A stretch of DNA of 64,000 nucleotides, taken from positions 2,232,001 through 2,296,000 of the forward strand of contig NC_063017.1 of assembly GCF_020509005.1 (NCBI RefSeq), written 5' to 3'. Shown here one piece after another: positions 33,991-46,400 of the stretch. The position numbers were made by a program, and so were the translations under genes. Source of the DNA: Fulvia fulva. Lineage: Eukaryota > Ascomycota > Dothideomycetes > Mycosphaerellales > Mycosphaerellaceae. Below the pieces are notes generated by a model that saw only the letters and a program-made list of their open reading frames with translations, was not told the DNA's origin and made no database searches. The stretch's first letter is position 1; every line of letters starts with the position of its first letter.

Positions 33991-36900
33991 CTTTAGCTCT
34001 AAACGCCGCGGAGGTGCCTAGCTATATTAGGCAGCTCCTAGGTAATAGTAGCCTAGGCTACGGTACGGACGGCGCCTACGGCTCTATAGGCGAAGCTCTC
34101 CTAAGACAACTAGTAGTAACTTATAGAGGACGTAAAAAGTATAGGAACTAACGATTAGCTCCTATACCGGTCTCTATAGGTAATGATTACTTAGCTACGT
34201 ACGGCGCTTATACTATCGTATTAGCGAGGGGAATAAGAAATAAGAACGACGTCCTAGGCGATTAGTAAGGCCACCCGGAATTAACACCCCTATAGCTAGG
34301 CATCGGTTGCGGTATCGGTACTAGGCCCCCGCCTAACGTACGATATAGTTACGATCCGTATTATAGTAAAGGAAGACTAGGCTAAAGTTACGAAGCTATC
34401 GAACAAGGAGCTCGCCTAACGAATCAACTAACTAGGGGTAGTCGTAGTGAACTAATAGTCTAACGGTACTCTATAGATCTATACTAGCTCTACTACTACT
34501 AGGAGGCACCTAGAGGTATAGCTATAGTAGGTATCTAAGGTTACGGTATTAGCGAAGGTCTTAACGAAGTAATTTACGATCCTAGTCTACGATATACCTA
34601 AGGAGTTCGACCTACCTAACTAAGGTCACCTACGTACTCTCTAAGAGGACAACCCGGTCACTCTTAACTCTCTAATCTAGAAGGCGACTTGGCTCTATAG
34701 GAAATAGCTAGAAGGTAAGAAGGCCTCGGCGCTAATAGTATAGCTATAAGACGCGAAAGCGGCGGATCTAGCGATAGAATAAGGCCTAATCTAGCAATAT
34801 AGCCTTAAGATAGTAGAAAAGCACTCCTTACTCTTTCGTGTCCTCTAATACTTCAAATGCTAATAGTATAGACACCAAACCTACACGTATATAAACAAGT
34901 AGGCCTACTCGAACTATATAGGAGACTATATGTCTAGGGACTATATATCGGCTACGAGACGGTACGCGAACTGTCCGGGGTACTACCTATCGTATAGCGC
35001 GGAATGCCTATAGCGGAAACTAGCGAAAAACAAGGCAATCACTAATAGAACCGTCGCCCTAAGATTCTACGGCGACCGTAAGGCTAGCCTATACCGGAAC
35101 TAGGTAGCGGCGGTCGGGTATAAGCGCCCTAGGGCCGAGAACGATATAAAGGATACGTAACCTAGGGCGTACGGGAGGCCACGTGCCCTACTAGCTACGG
35201 CGAGGGAATCTAACTAGGCCCGGCTCCCCTTTAGTATATAGCCGATAGGCGTAGACTAGGACGTATAAGGTAGTAGGACATAGGACGCTATAGAGGAAAT
35301 GATTATCGATACCGATAACTAGCCTCGATACGCTTAGTATCATCTAGTATAACGTTAACTATAGCAAGGATATAGTCTAGAACCATTTCCTATACGAGGC
35401 GGACCCGTACGTCTACTACGTCCTAGTAATCTAGGAGCTATAGATTAACCCGTACTATAAGAGACTAACGACCTATAAGTTACTAGGCTATACGACATGC
35501 CTACGAGGCGACGGTAGACCCCGTACGTGCTTCTATATTAGCAAGGACATAATAGAATCCGACTAGGAGGTAGTATACTACGTAGACGAAGAAGGCGGGG
35601 GCGATATTACCTCCCTCTACGTAGGTAGCACCTAGATATATAACCTATATATCCAACCGCTAGCCTCGAGGTCTAGCCGCGACCTAGGGGTCTATAGACA
35701 CCTAGACAGTGCGCTTAAGAGACAAGGATACCACATCGTAGTAGGAGACTTTAACGTATACTACCCTTCCTAGGAAAGCCTTATATAGCCGTACCCTATA
35801 GCCGACGAAGTACTCGACTTAATAGCGAGCAACGTAATTGCCCTTAATATCCCGAAGGACCTAGGCACCTAGAAGAGAGGGGGACTCTAAGGCACGATCG
35901 ACCTCTCCTAGATCTTAGATAGCTACTACTATATAGTAACCTACTATAGGATCGAACATATACTCGAGGCGTCATTAGACTATATACTAGTCAGGACCTC
36001 TATTACGACATAGATATAACGTATACTAGCGAGAACCCCTAAGCTAAACTAGGGAAAGGCCTACTAGGCTAATATCTAGGCGTACCTCGATAACTCCGAG
36101 AGGCTAGTCTAGATCGCGTAGTCTTCCTCGACTAAGGAGAACTATAGGCTACTAGAAGAGAAGTATAAGATCTACGAGGACTAGGCTAGGAGGCACGGGG
36201 CTCGGTTTGCCCTAGAAAAGTATAATCTAATACACTTTACGCGCCGGCTACGATTCTATAATATGTAAGCTTCTATCTAGATATAGGGGCACACGACTAA
36301 CCCGGTAGATCAGCTTAGGATCCTCGGACTATAGGTAGACCCGGCGCTACGGTAGAGGAAGTACGTATAGGCAATATTACGGAAAGCTAAACAGAATATA
36401 GTATTATACTAGAGGCTTACTACGTCTATATAGGGCGCGGACTTCCGGTAGTTACGACTCCTATATACGGCTATTATACGGCCACTCCTTACCTATAGTA
36501 GCTAAGTATAGTCCTTAGGCGAGAGGACCTATCTATTAAAAGGACTCGTCGCGCCGTTAGCGAAGATCTAAAACTAATGCCTAAGGAGGGTTACCGGGGT
36601 AAATAAGTCGACACTAATAAGGATACTTAAGTACGAGACCGCTATACCGCCGATCGACCTATATATCTAGGGACTACGGACCTCCTACTTAGGCAAGTCG
36701 GTATAGTACCTAGTGTAGAAGGTTATCGCTAGTATAGTCGTAAGGGCCCGCGAATTAGTACTAGCGTATAAGGGCATTCGACCCGGAAACGAGCCGAACT
36801 ACCGGGTAAGGGACGAATAGCTAGTAATACGATAGGAAGGTAAGAAATCGTTTATAGAGCAACTATAGAAAGAGAGGTAGAACAACTAGGGTGTAGGGCA

Positions 36901-37530
36901 TAGTGGACGCCCTTAGCTAGCGGGACAACCTAAGAAATAGTTAGCTACGAAATTCACGGTTAAGTACCCCCCGAAGCTTATCTAATACCGCCTTACGAGG
37001 GTATAGAGTAGTATAGTAACCTAACTACGAAGCAAACATATCGGCCTCTAGGGGTACCTATTATAGAGGAACGTTCTAGAATATACGAATACTAGCTACC
37101 CCTACGGCTATTACTCCTAGAACGTACGGTACGTACTCCTCGTCTATCCGAGGTAGTCGCTAGGAAGGGGGGAGTAGATAGTAAAGGCGAGGAACCGGAC
37201 GATTAGGGCACTTCTTAATAACGTTAAGGACCTACGGCGTATTACGAACTAGATACTAGAGAAGGGCTAGCTAGAATAGTACCGCCTAGTAGGAGTAGTA
37301 TAGGAAGAGAGGACACGACGTAGCGCGACGAGACCGGCTAGGAGCGGGGGCTAACGGGGTAGTAATATAGACTACGTACGTTTAGAGGAAAAGCTAATCT
37401 AGATAAGGAGTAGTTAGGGCGAGAAGGGTTTTCACCTATTCGGGTTTCCCTTTGTAAATAACAATAGATATATACCTATACAGGCCGGATAGGGTCCTAG
37501 AATAGAGGAATAACAAATCTAATCTAATCT
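33991..37530 (+). mobile_element. LINE 5, left copy, with a 1272 bp in-frame deletion in the RT region
   Basis: Plus-strand LINE: 5' region, ORF1 with zinc-knuckle remnants (about 34850-35010), endonuclease (GDFNVYYPS at 35744-35770). At 36120/36121 it jumps from the region before reverse transcriptase to just after FVDDTNILA. The complete right-arm copy shows that 1272 bp (424 codons) are missing, between two CTACGC repeats. The C-terminal domain and 3' UTR (GGTTTTCACC...GGGTTTCCC) follow, with a (TCTAA)n tail at 37515-37530. It cannot encode a reverse transcriptase even before RIP. Confidence 0.8.
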
Positions 37531-37534
37531 ATAT

Positions 37535-39010
37535 ATTGGGCATTCGGGGTTCGTTAATACGTACGAGCCTATATAGTAGCGGTAGTACTTACCCTACTTC
37601 TTAAGGTCCTTACGCTACTTACGGTTTAATAAAGGCGGGTTCTATAAGTAAACCGGTAGGTCCTCCTTCTTCTTCGTACCTACGTATTATAGTAGTTACT
37701 AGACGATTATAGCGGTCGTACTAGTAGCTACGGCACCTACGGCATTACTACCGCCCTATACGCCGTTATTGTTCGAATTAGGGTTACTACGTAGGCGCTC
37801 CTTCTATAGATATAGTCGGTCGGTCTCGTAGAAACTCTTATCTAATACCGTACATTCCTTAATAACATCCTATATATTGTATAAGCGTCTATCTACTTCC
37901 CTATCGCCGAAAGTCTTAATAAAGTACTTACGGTTTAGGCGGTTACGAAATAGTATTAGCTCAGTCTCGTCGGTCTACTCTATCTAAGTACGTAGCTTCG
38001 AGTAGCGAGCGTAGAAGGTAATAAAGGTCTCGCTCTACTTCTACTTATAGGTAGCGATATTAACTATAGCCTTAGTTCCTTCGTTACGGGTACCGTACTA
38101 GCGCGTTATCTAATCTAGTAGTTCTTTACTAGTCTTAAACTCGTTAAATAATTGTTATCTAGGTACGGGAATCCTCGGCTTAATACTTCTCTAAGGGTCA
38201 CCCTATGTCTATCTATATACAAAACGTAGGCCGTCTACCTCGGAGCGGAAAGTAGTTATAGTTAGCTTAAGAAGCACGCTACTATACTAACTATCGAAGT
38301 TAGGGTCGTTATCGTTCTTAAAGTACTTCGGGTTAGGTACGCCCTTACTAACCTCGATACCGCGTATTAGAGTACGGTTAATAGTAAATAGGCGTTCCTA
38401 AAGTTCGGTTAGGGGAGTCTATATACGGCTATTACGCGCTCGAGAGTCGCGACCGTTATTATTATTAGGTCGTAGACGGTTTCTATTACGTCCTCGGTCG
38501 TTATTACTATTACCGTTATTATTATCGTTACTACTACCTCCGCCGCCGCCGCCTCTACTAGTAGCTTTACGATACTTACGTATTAGCTACTCGAGTAAAG
38601 TCTCGCGCGGAGGTGAGTAGGAGGGTCCGCGACTAGAGCGACCCCTACCTCTATTCTATATAGTGTCTTTTATAGCTTAGAGTCGAGTCTTTAGATCGTT
38701 AACCTCCTTCTATAGAGCCTAGTTCTTATCTTCGGCATCGTATACCTTCTTCTTCTCCTTTTTATAAATCTCGCTAAATTGCTTATATAGGTTATTAGCC
38801 TCCCTATACTTCTTCTCTACCTCTTATAACTTTGCTAGGTTATAATCCTTCTTACTCTTTAGGTCTACGGCCATCTTCTATATTATAGCCTCCTCGCTTC
38901 GTAGTATCTTATAGGTACGGTTATACTCGGTATATAGCGTAGTATACTAGGTGTTCTAGAGGTTATTAGCTCGCTCTATTATATCGAGTTGTCTACCTTT
39001 AGTAATCGCT
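37535..39010 (-). pseudogene. Gypsy gag remnant
   Basis: Minus-strand frame: a coiled-coil Lys/Glu-rich N-terminal part (about 38660-39000), a Gly-Gly/Asn-Asn low-complexity linker (38450-38560), then a gag core with ERLFTINRTLIRGIEVSKGV near 38340-38400 and NEFKTSKELLD near 38120. It ends in a degraded zinc knuckle at 37559-37600, where Cys codons have become Tyr (GKYYRYY). Stops are TAG/TAA. No pol follows; a LINE tail abuts it. Confidence 0.65.
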
Positions 39011-39862
39011 ATATTTACTACCTAGTCGACGACGAGAATCACCTATACGTAGTGTCGGCTACGAACCTCTCGTCTTGCTACGAGAGAGCCAAGTATTCTT
39101 ACGCTAGAGCGTCGTAGGCGCGACGGGCGCGTAACGTAGGCGAAGCCGCGGCGAATAGAGGACTACTAGCAAAACGGGTATGAAAACTATCCGACGAGCG
39201 TATACTCGTATCGGGAGCGAGTCCCTCTTCTTTCTACGTATAAGAAGGGCGCGGAACCGTGGCCTATACGCTCGATAGGACACCTCTAGTATAAGTACAG
39301 AATTTTCACCTCCGGAGACCGTAAACCGAGCGGGCTAAGCGACGAATATTAGACGAGCGGACTACAGAACAACAACTAAGCGGACTATACGACGGCGTCG
39401 AGCGGACTACGAAACAATCTAGTGTTTACTAGCGGGTAATACGGTAGGTAGGTAGACACGCGACGGAGCCTATAAGGGCCTATTAAACACCCGGTATAGG
39501 AACGAGGGTTTTACCTAAGGCACTACCTATCCCGCTACATAACGTACCTAGTCTAATATAGTAGATTGCGACGAGGAAAAGACGATAGCCTAAGCAAGGA
39601 AAAGACGGCTATTAGGACGGGGAAAAGACGTATAATATAAGTGGATTAGTTCTATAATCGGGGAGGATCGAGGGTAGGGTGATAAGGAACTTTATATTAG
39701 TTAGTAGGTAAAAACGTAAGGAGTACGCTACCCGGCGTAGTGTGTGCCCCGAGCAAACCTACGAGGTATAGACGGCCGCTTTCTAGAGATAGGCTACGGT
39801 AACGCAAAGGGCGTCAAAACCTAGGGCGTAGTATATACTAGTAGCGACGGCTAACACTGTCT
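39011..39862. other. Unassigned RIPed sequence, possible gypsy 5' region
   Basis: Upstream of the minus-strand gag, so it may hold its 5' leader and LTR, but no LTR edge or primer site could be fixed. GGAAAAGACG occurs three times (39575-39584, 39598-39607, 39621-39630). No coding sequence recognised. Confidence 0.35.
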
Positions 39863-42800
39863 ATATAGCCCGAGAGGACGGATACGTATGTCGGTCAATA
39901 GAGAGCACTAAAGGGCTTAGGCCTATAGAGGTAGATATTAGCTTAAGGAGCAAATAGGGAGGGAGGGCGTAGAGGGAAGCTTTTGCTCCGGGCTAACCTC
40001 TCGAAACGAGGCTATACGGTAGTACTAGATAAGTAGGAAAGCGCGATTAAGACTTATTACCTTATCTCGTAGCTAGCTTACTAAATACGATTCCTTCCTT
40101 ACTATACCGGTCTCTATAGCTAATAATCACTTAGCTACGTACGGCGCTTATACTATCGTATTATAGAGGGTAATAAGAAATAAGGACGACGTCCTAGGCG
40201 ATTAGTAAGGCCACCCGGAATCAACACCCCTATAGCTAGGCATCGGTCGCGGCATCGGTACTAGGCCCCCGCCTAACGTACGATATAGTTACGATCCGTA
40301 TTATAGTAAAGGAAGACTAGGCCGAAGTTACGAAGCTATTAAACAAGGAGCTCGCCTAACGAATTAACTAACTAGGGGTAGTCATAGTGAACTAATAGTC
40401 TAACGGCACTCTATAGATCTATACTAGCTCTACTACTACTAGGAGGCACCTAGAGGTATAGCTATAGTAGGTATCTAAGGTTACGGTATTAGCGAAGGTC
40501 TTAACGAAGCAATTCACGATCCTAGTCTACGACATGCCTAAGGAGTTCGACCTAACTAACTAAGGTCACCTACGGGCTCTCTATAAGGTCAACCCGGTTA
40601 CTCTTAACTCTCTAATCTAGAAGGCGACTTGGCTCTATAGGAAATGGCTAGAAGGTAAGAAGGCCTCGGCGCTAATAGTATAGCTATAAGACGCGAAAGC
40701 GGCGGATCTAGCGATAGAACAAGGCCTAATCTAGTAATATAGCCTTAAGATAGTAGAAAAGCACTCCTTACTCTTTCGTGTCCTCTAATGCTTTAAATGC
40801 TAATAGTATAGACACCAAACCTACACGTATATAAATAAGTAGGCCTGCTCGAACTGTATAGGAGACTATATATCTAGGGACAATATATCGGCTACGAGAC
40901 GGTACGCGAACTGTCCGGGGCACTACCTATCGTATAGCGCGGAATGCCTATAGCGGAAACTAGCGAAAAACAAGGCAATCACTAATAGAACCGTCGCCCT
41001 AAGATTCTACGGCGACCGTAAGGCTAGCCTATACCGGAACTAGGTAGCGGCGGTCGGGCATAAGCGCCCTAGGGCCGAGAACGATATAAAGGATACGTAA
41101 CCTAGGGCGTACGGGAGGCCACGTGCCCTACTAGCTACGGCGAGGGAGTCTAACTAGGCCCGGCTCCCCTTTAGTATATAGTCGACAGGCGTAGACTAGG
41201 ACGTATAAGGTAGTAGGACCTAGGACGCTATAGAGGAGATAATTGTCGATGCCGATAACTAGCCTCGATACGCTTAGTATTATCTAGTATAACGTCAACT
41301 ATAGCAAGGATATAGTCTAGAACCATTTCCTATACGAGGCGGACCCGTACGTCTACTACGTCCTAGTAATCTAGGAGCTATAGATTAACCCGTACTATAA
41401 GAGACTAACGACCTATAAGTTACTAGGCTATACGACATGCCTACGAGGCGACGGTAGACCCCGTACGTGCTTCTATATTAGCAAGGACATAATAGAATCC
41501 GACTAGGAGGTAGTATACTACGTAGACGAAGAAGGCGGGGGCGATATTACCTCCCTCTACGTAGGTAGCACCTAGATATATAACCTATATATCCAACCGC
41601 TAGCCTCGAGGTCTAGCCGCGACCTAGGGGTCTATAGACACCTAGACAGTGCGCTTAAGAGACAAGGATACCACATCGTAGTAGGAGACTTTAACGTATA
41701 CTACCCTTCCTAGGAAAGCCTTATATAGCCGTACCCTATAGCCGACGAAGTACTCGACTTAATAGCGAGCAACGTAATTGCCCTTAATATCCCGAAGGAC
41801 CTAGGCACCTAGAAGAGAGGGGGACTCTAAGGCACGATCGACCTCTCCTAGATCTTAGATAGCTACTACTATATAGTAACCTACTATAGGATCGAACATA
41901 TACTCGAGGCGTCATTAGACTATATACTAGTCAGGACCTCTATTACGACATAGATATAACGTATACTAGCGAGAACCCCTAAGCTAAACTAGGGAAAGGC
42001 CTACTAGGCTAATATCTAGGCGTACCTCGATAACTCCGAGAGGCTAGTCTAGATCGCGTAGTCTTCCTCGACTAAGGAGAACTATAGGCTACTAGAAGAG
42101 AAGTATAAGATCTACGAGGACTAGGCTAGGAGGTACGGGGCTCGGTTTGACCTAGAAAAGTACAATCTAATACACTTTACGCGCCGGCTACAGTTCTATA
42201 ATATATAAGCTTCTATCTAGATATAGGGGTATAGGACTAACCTAGTAAATTAGCTTAGAATCCTCGGACTATAGGTGGACCGATCTGGTCAGCCCAAGAC
42301 AAGATCCCAAAGAGAATTGCAGATCCCATCAGTAGAGCCTAAGCCTCCTGTCTGAAAAAGGTGCTTGGAGCATACAAGTCAACTCTAACAAGGGTGGTCG
42401 AAATGGAGTCTGGCTCCCCACCAGCCAAGCTCTACCTTCAAGGGTTGAGATACCAGTATGCAGGAAAGACGTCTGCATACCCAGCCGAGCTAGTAATCCA
42501 GAAGGCAGTCAACAAAATCAGGAGCCAGTGCACAAGAAGGCACAGACAAGCAAGACCCAATCCAGCCCCACAGAAGCAGCAGGACCTGCAGAAGTTCAAA
42601 GAGCTAACAGAACAGCTGCACCTAGCCCAGCAGGAACAGGACAGAAGGGCTCAAGGGAGAGGATCAGCAGCCAGCTAAGGGAAGAAGCAACAGTCTCTAG
42701 CTGAAAGGATGGCAGGACTCCTCTAGAAGACTGAATAGACAAGAACCCCACAGAGGCCAGGAACCCCAAAGGCACTCTAACAGTTTGGTAGCCACAACTA

Positions 42801-43405
42801 CCTACTGTACTCAGACCTGACCAGGTCAGAAGCAAGCATAGCAATACAAATCCGCTCTGAACACATCGGAGTCAGGGCATACCTACATCAGAGAAAAGTC
42901 CCAGGTATCGAAGACAAGAGTTGCCTATGCGGCTACCTGTCCCAGAATGTCGAACATAGACTTCTGGTTTACAAAGAATAGAGTACAGGGAGAGGTGAAT
43001 AGAGGGCAAGGGCAAGGAACAGAAACTTCTAAGCCATGATCAGCAATAAGGGAGACCTCTAGAGAATTACAAGGTGGATCATCCACCAAGGATTTTTGGA
43101 GCAGTTCTCTCTTACTAGGGAAACAGAGAGATGGATTGAGGAGAGAAAGAAGGAGGAGGAGAGCAGGAAGAGGGGGACAACTCCAGGGTTGCAGACAAGG
43201 TAGTCAGAGGCTAACCACCATGACACTAGTGCATCCTAATGGAAGGAAAACTGAGAACTCATGGCAAGGAAGCTATTAGAGAAGGAGAGGAGGTTTTTAC
43301 CTAGGAATAGGTTTCATACCTTATGCAGTAACATATATAGACATAAACCCGTATGGGCCGGAGGGCACCATAACGGGTAAATGAATCATCTATCTATCTA
43401 TCTAT
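39863..43405 (+). mobile_element. Mosaic LINE: leader A + deleted LINE 5 body + nearly RIP-free 3' end
   Basis: Three pieces. 39863-40102 matches leader unit A of LINE 3. 40103-42250 matches LINE 5 at 34163-36310 (constant offset 5940), including the same 1272 bp deletion at 42060/42061. 42281-43405 is a different LINE 3' end, rich in CA/TG and so scarcely RIPed, with its own 3' UTR and a (ATCT)n tail at 43386-43405. The whole carries a single poly-repeat tail, so it may have been inserted as one unit. Confidence 0.75.
42281..43405 (+). pseudogene. LINE ORF2 C-terminus, lightly mutated
   Basis: The frame is open from 42361 to 42678 (105 codons, Gln-rich helical, KFKELTEQLHLAQQEQDRR). It then continues with a few TAG/TAA codons through SDLTRSEASIAIQIRSEHI and a CLCGYLSQNVEHR zinc site near 42925-42965. 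These match the C-terminal domain of the other LINEs here. CA is very common on this strand (about 40 in 42361-42660 by hand count), against near absence a few bases to the left of 42281. Confidence 0.75.
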
Positions 43406-43409
43406 ATAC

Positions 43410-46400
43410 TATCGCGATTTCTCTATAATCTCCTAAATATAGCTTCTCGTATCTCTCTATACGTTAGTAATAATCTATTCGAAGTGTTATAAGTAGGTAT
43501 AAGTACGTAGTCGGGTAAGGTATAAGTCGAATAGATATTCTATCTAAGGGAGGCGCGGAGGGCGCGAGAGTTATATACGGGCGCTAAGCCGCTAGTCGGA
43601 TTAGTTAGCGGGCGCGAGGTCTAGGTACGTACCCGCGGGTTTAAGTAAATATACGCCGGTACAGCAATACGACGACGCCTTATAGTATAAACTCGAGAGC
43701 TTATAGCGACTAGTTACCGACCTACCGCCTAAGTTAAACCTATACGACTTTCTTTCCGATAACGAGATCTAGAATGTCGATAGTATAGCTACGGCGGTAG
43801 TTAACTACGACGACGACGGCGCTACCGAAGAAGGCGAAGGAGAGGAAGGTAAGACATAATAATAAGTCGCGAAGACCCTCTAAATCCCCGTTAACGACCT
43901 TCTATAACTCGATACCAATTAACTCGTTAAGCTCGTATAGGAGCCTAAGAGGGCCGCGGCTATCTACTTTATTCTACGACGTACCGAGTAAGAGTATAGG
44001 AATACGGTATAAATAGCAACTATACTCTACGAGTAATTAGGTAAAGTAGGGTAAGAGATTAGGAGATAGAAGAGTTACGATTAGTAGATACGTAACGAGT
44101 ACGACATACTAGTTAAGAATCGCGATATATAGAAGATATAGAAGGAGGATACTATTAAGTAGCGCGAAGCTTTCTAGAAGGACCTAGGTACGGTATAAGG
44201 AGAAATAGATTAGGCTAAGTAATAGCTTACTTAGGTCTAGTAGGAACTCGATAACCTAAAGGCCTAACCTAGAGGAACCTTAAGTATAGTAATAACCGCC
44301 GAGATTAGCTCGCTTACTATAAAGAACGATACTCTAAAGAAGTAAGCAAAGGAGGTACTTTAGTAGTTATCTAATAACGACTCGAAGCTTAAGGCCCTCA
44401 AATTTGACCTTAATATATATAAGATAGAAGTCTAGACCTATTAGAGCGATATCGAGTAGCTTAACAAGTCGTAGTAAACTTAGATAGATAACCTTAAGAA
44501 GTAACTTAACGACCGCCGAGGCCGCTCTCGAGTACAATCCTTACTATCTCGCCCTATATTATAGCGCCGTGCCCTACAAAACGGCCGAACCCTATCTAAG
44601 GATAAGAATAATAATAGTAGAGCTAGTAGAGCTAGTAATAAGGACCGCGGTAATAAGTACGAGGATAAGGTAGCTCGCCGTACTACTAGAAAGAAAGCTA
44701 AGAAGTCTATATATAAGCTAGATAATAGTAACGACTCCGATCTATTATCTAATAAGTTAGAGGAGGCCTCGGAGTCGGATAGCGATACTCGTACTTATCG
44801 CCGCTCTTCTAAGAAGGAGCTAGTCTACGACTTTATATCTCTAGTTAAGTACGATCCGGACCTTAGCTAGTCCTTTAAGACTTAGCGTAGTATAGACAAG
44901 CCTAAGAAGTTTATCGGTACTATTAATAGTAAGCTATCTAGACCCTCCCTTAAGAAGTTCTTCTCCGAGTTAGAGACTATTATCGACTATATAGTCTTCC
45001 GCGATAAGAAGGTAGTACTTAAGTTTATATACGACTTACTAGCCTCGCTAGGTAACGCCTAGGAGTTAGTTAGACCTAAGATCCCTACTATCTTAGGAAG
45101 CCTAACTAGTAGTAGGAAGACGTATAGGGGCCTTAACGTCCTAATTAAGGAACTCGCTAAGCAATATAGAGACCGTAACGTATTCGGTAGGGCTCGTAGC
45201 CGCCTAAATAATCTTAAGATAGACAATAAGGACAGCTTCTAGACCTTCTTCCCTAAGTAGCGCTAGAATGCTAATATCCTAGGCCTTAAGGGTAAAGATA
45301 TAATAGATAATCTATAACGTAAGCTAACTATCCGCTACCTTAATAAGTATCTTAACTTCCGACCCTTAACAATAACTAAGATAATCGACAACCTCTATTA
45401 AGTAGACAAAGACTTTAAGATCCTCGACGCCCTATACCCGCGCTCCGAGAAGCTAAAGAACGATAAGAAGGATAATAAGAATAAGGACGTTAAGGATAAG
45501 GACGATAAGCTAGTAGGCCTAGGCTCGGGCTTAGGCTCTAATAAGCTAACCCGTAAGGCCTAGTCTACCCGTCCTAAACCTTTTAAGAGTAATCTCGGCG
45601 AGACTATAGACGAAGCTAAGAATACTCGTTATATACGTAAGAACCTCGATAAGAAATGTCGTAAGCCCGGTTACCGTCTATAGTAGCGTACTTACGAACT
45701 CTTTAAATACGAGATACTAGTACGTCCTATTATACTACCGGCGGAGAATGCCTAGTCCGCTATTTAAGCGTAATAAGTAGTAGATACGAAGAGGAGAAGA
45801 TATAATACGAGGAAGTACTACTAGTAGAGCCGCTAGAAGGGCGACCTCCGGTATAATTAGAAAGCCGCGTCCGCGCCTACGTACTTACTCGACATTACCG
45901 TCGACTACGCTACCCGCCGATAAAGTAACTATACCGATACTACCGGATATCGATATCTAGGAAGTTAGCGCGGGAGCGATCGAGAAGATAGCTAAGCGAA
46001 AAGGAGCTAAAGCCTATATAATGTTTATATTCGATAAGAGCGAGCCTTAGTAACTAGGGGATCTATATATAATAGACCCTCTAATAGCTTATACGATAAG
46101 AGCTCGAAATATACGTAATGTCGTACCCTATATACCTAATACCGGCTATAGGATACTATCTAATAACAAGACTACCGAGCGGCTAGATATACGTATAGCG
46201 GCGTTTATACTAGTAGCGTAGCGCGTTAGTTCGATACTTTCCGCCTATAAGATATATACGTAGTCCGATATAGATAGGTTTATAGAGAAGAAGGCGGAAG
46301 TTATCGATCTAAAGGATTACCTCCTACCTATCTATTATAACTTCGCGTATTGCTTCTTAAAGTAAGGAGCGAAGGAGCTTCTACCTTACCGGCTAGGTAT

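Larger units (their letters stand above)
30463..37530. repeat. Large inverted repeat, left arm
   Basis: The reverse complement is found at 55655-64000. Four boundaries of translated frames map with a constant coordinate sum of 94463 (30532/63931, 30744/63719, 33030/61433, 33245/61218), so several kb contain no indel. From about 35700 inward the arms diverge, and this arm lacks 1272 bp present in the other. The repeat spans a LINE 3' end, a gypsy and a second LINE, so it is a segmental inverted duplication, not two insertions of one element. It continues past the window end. Confidence 0.9.
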
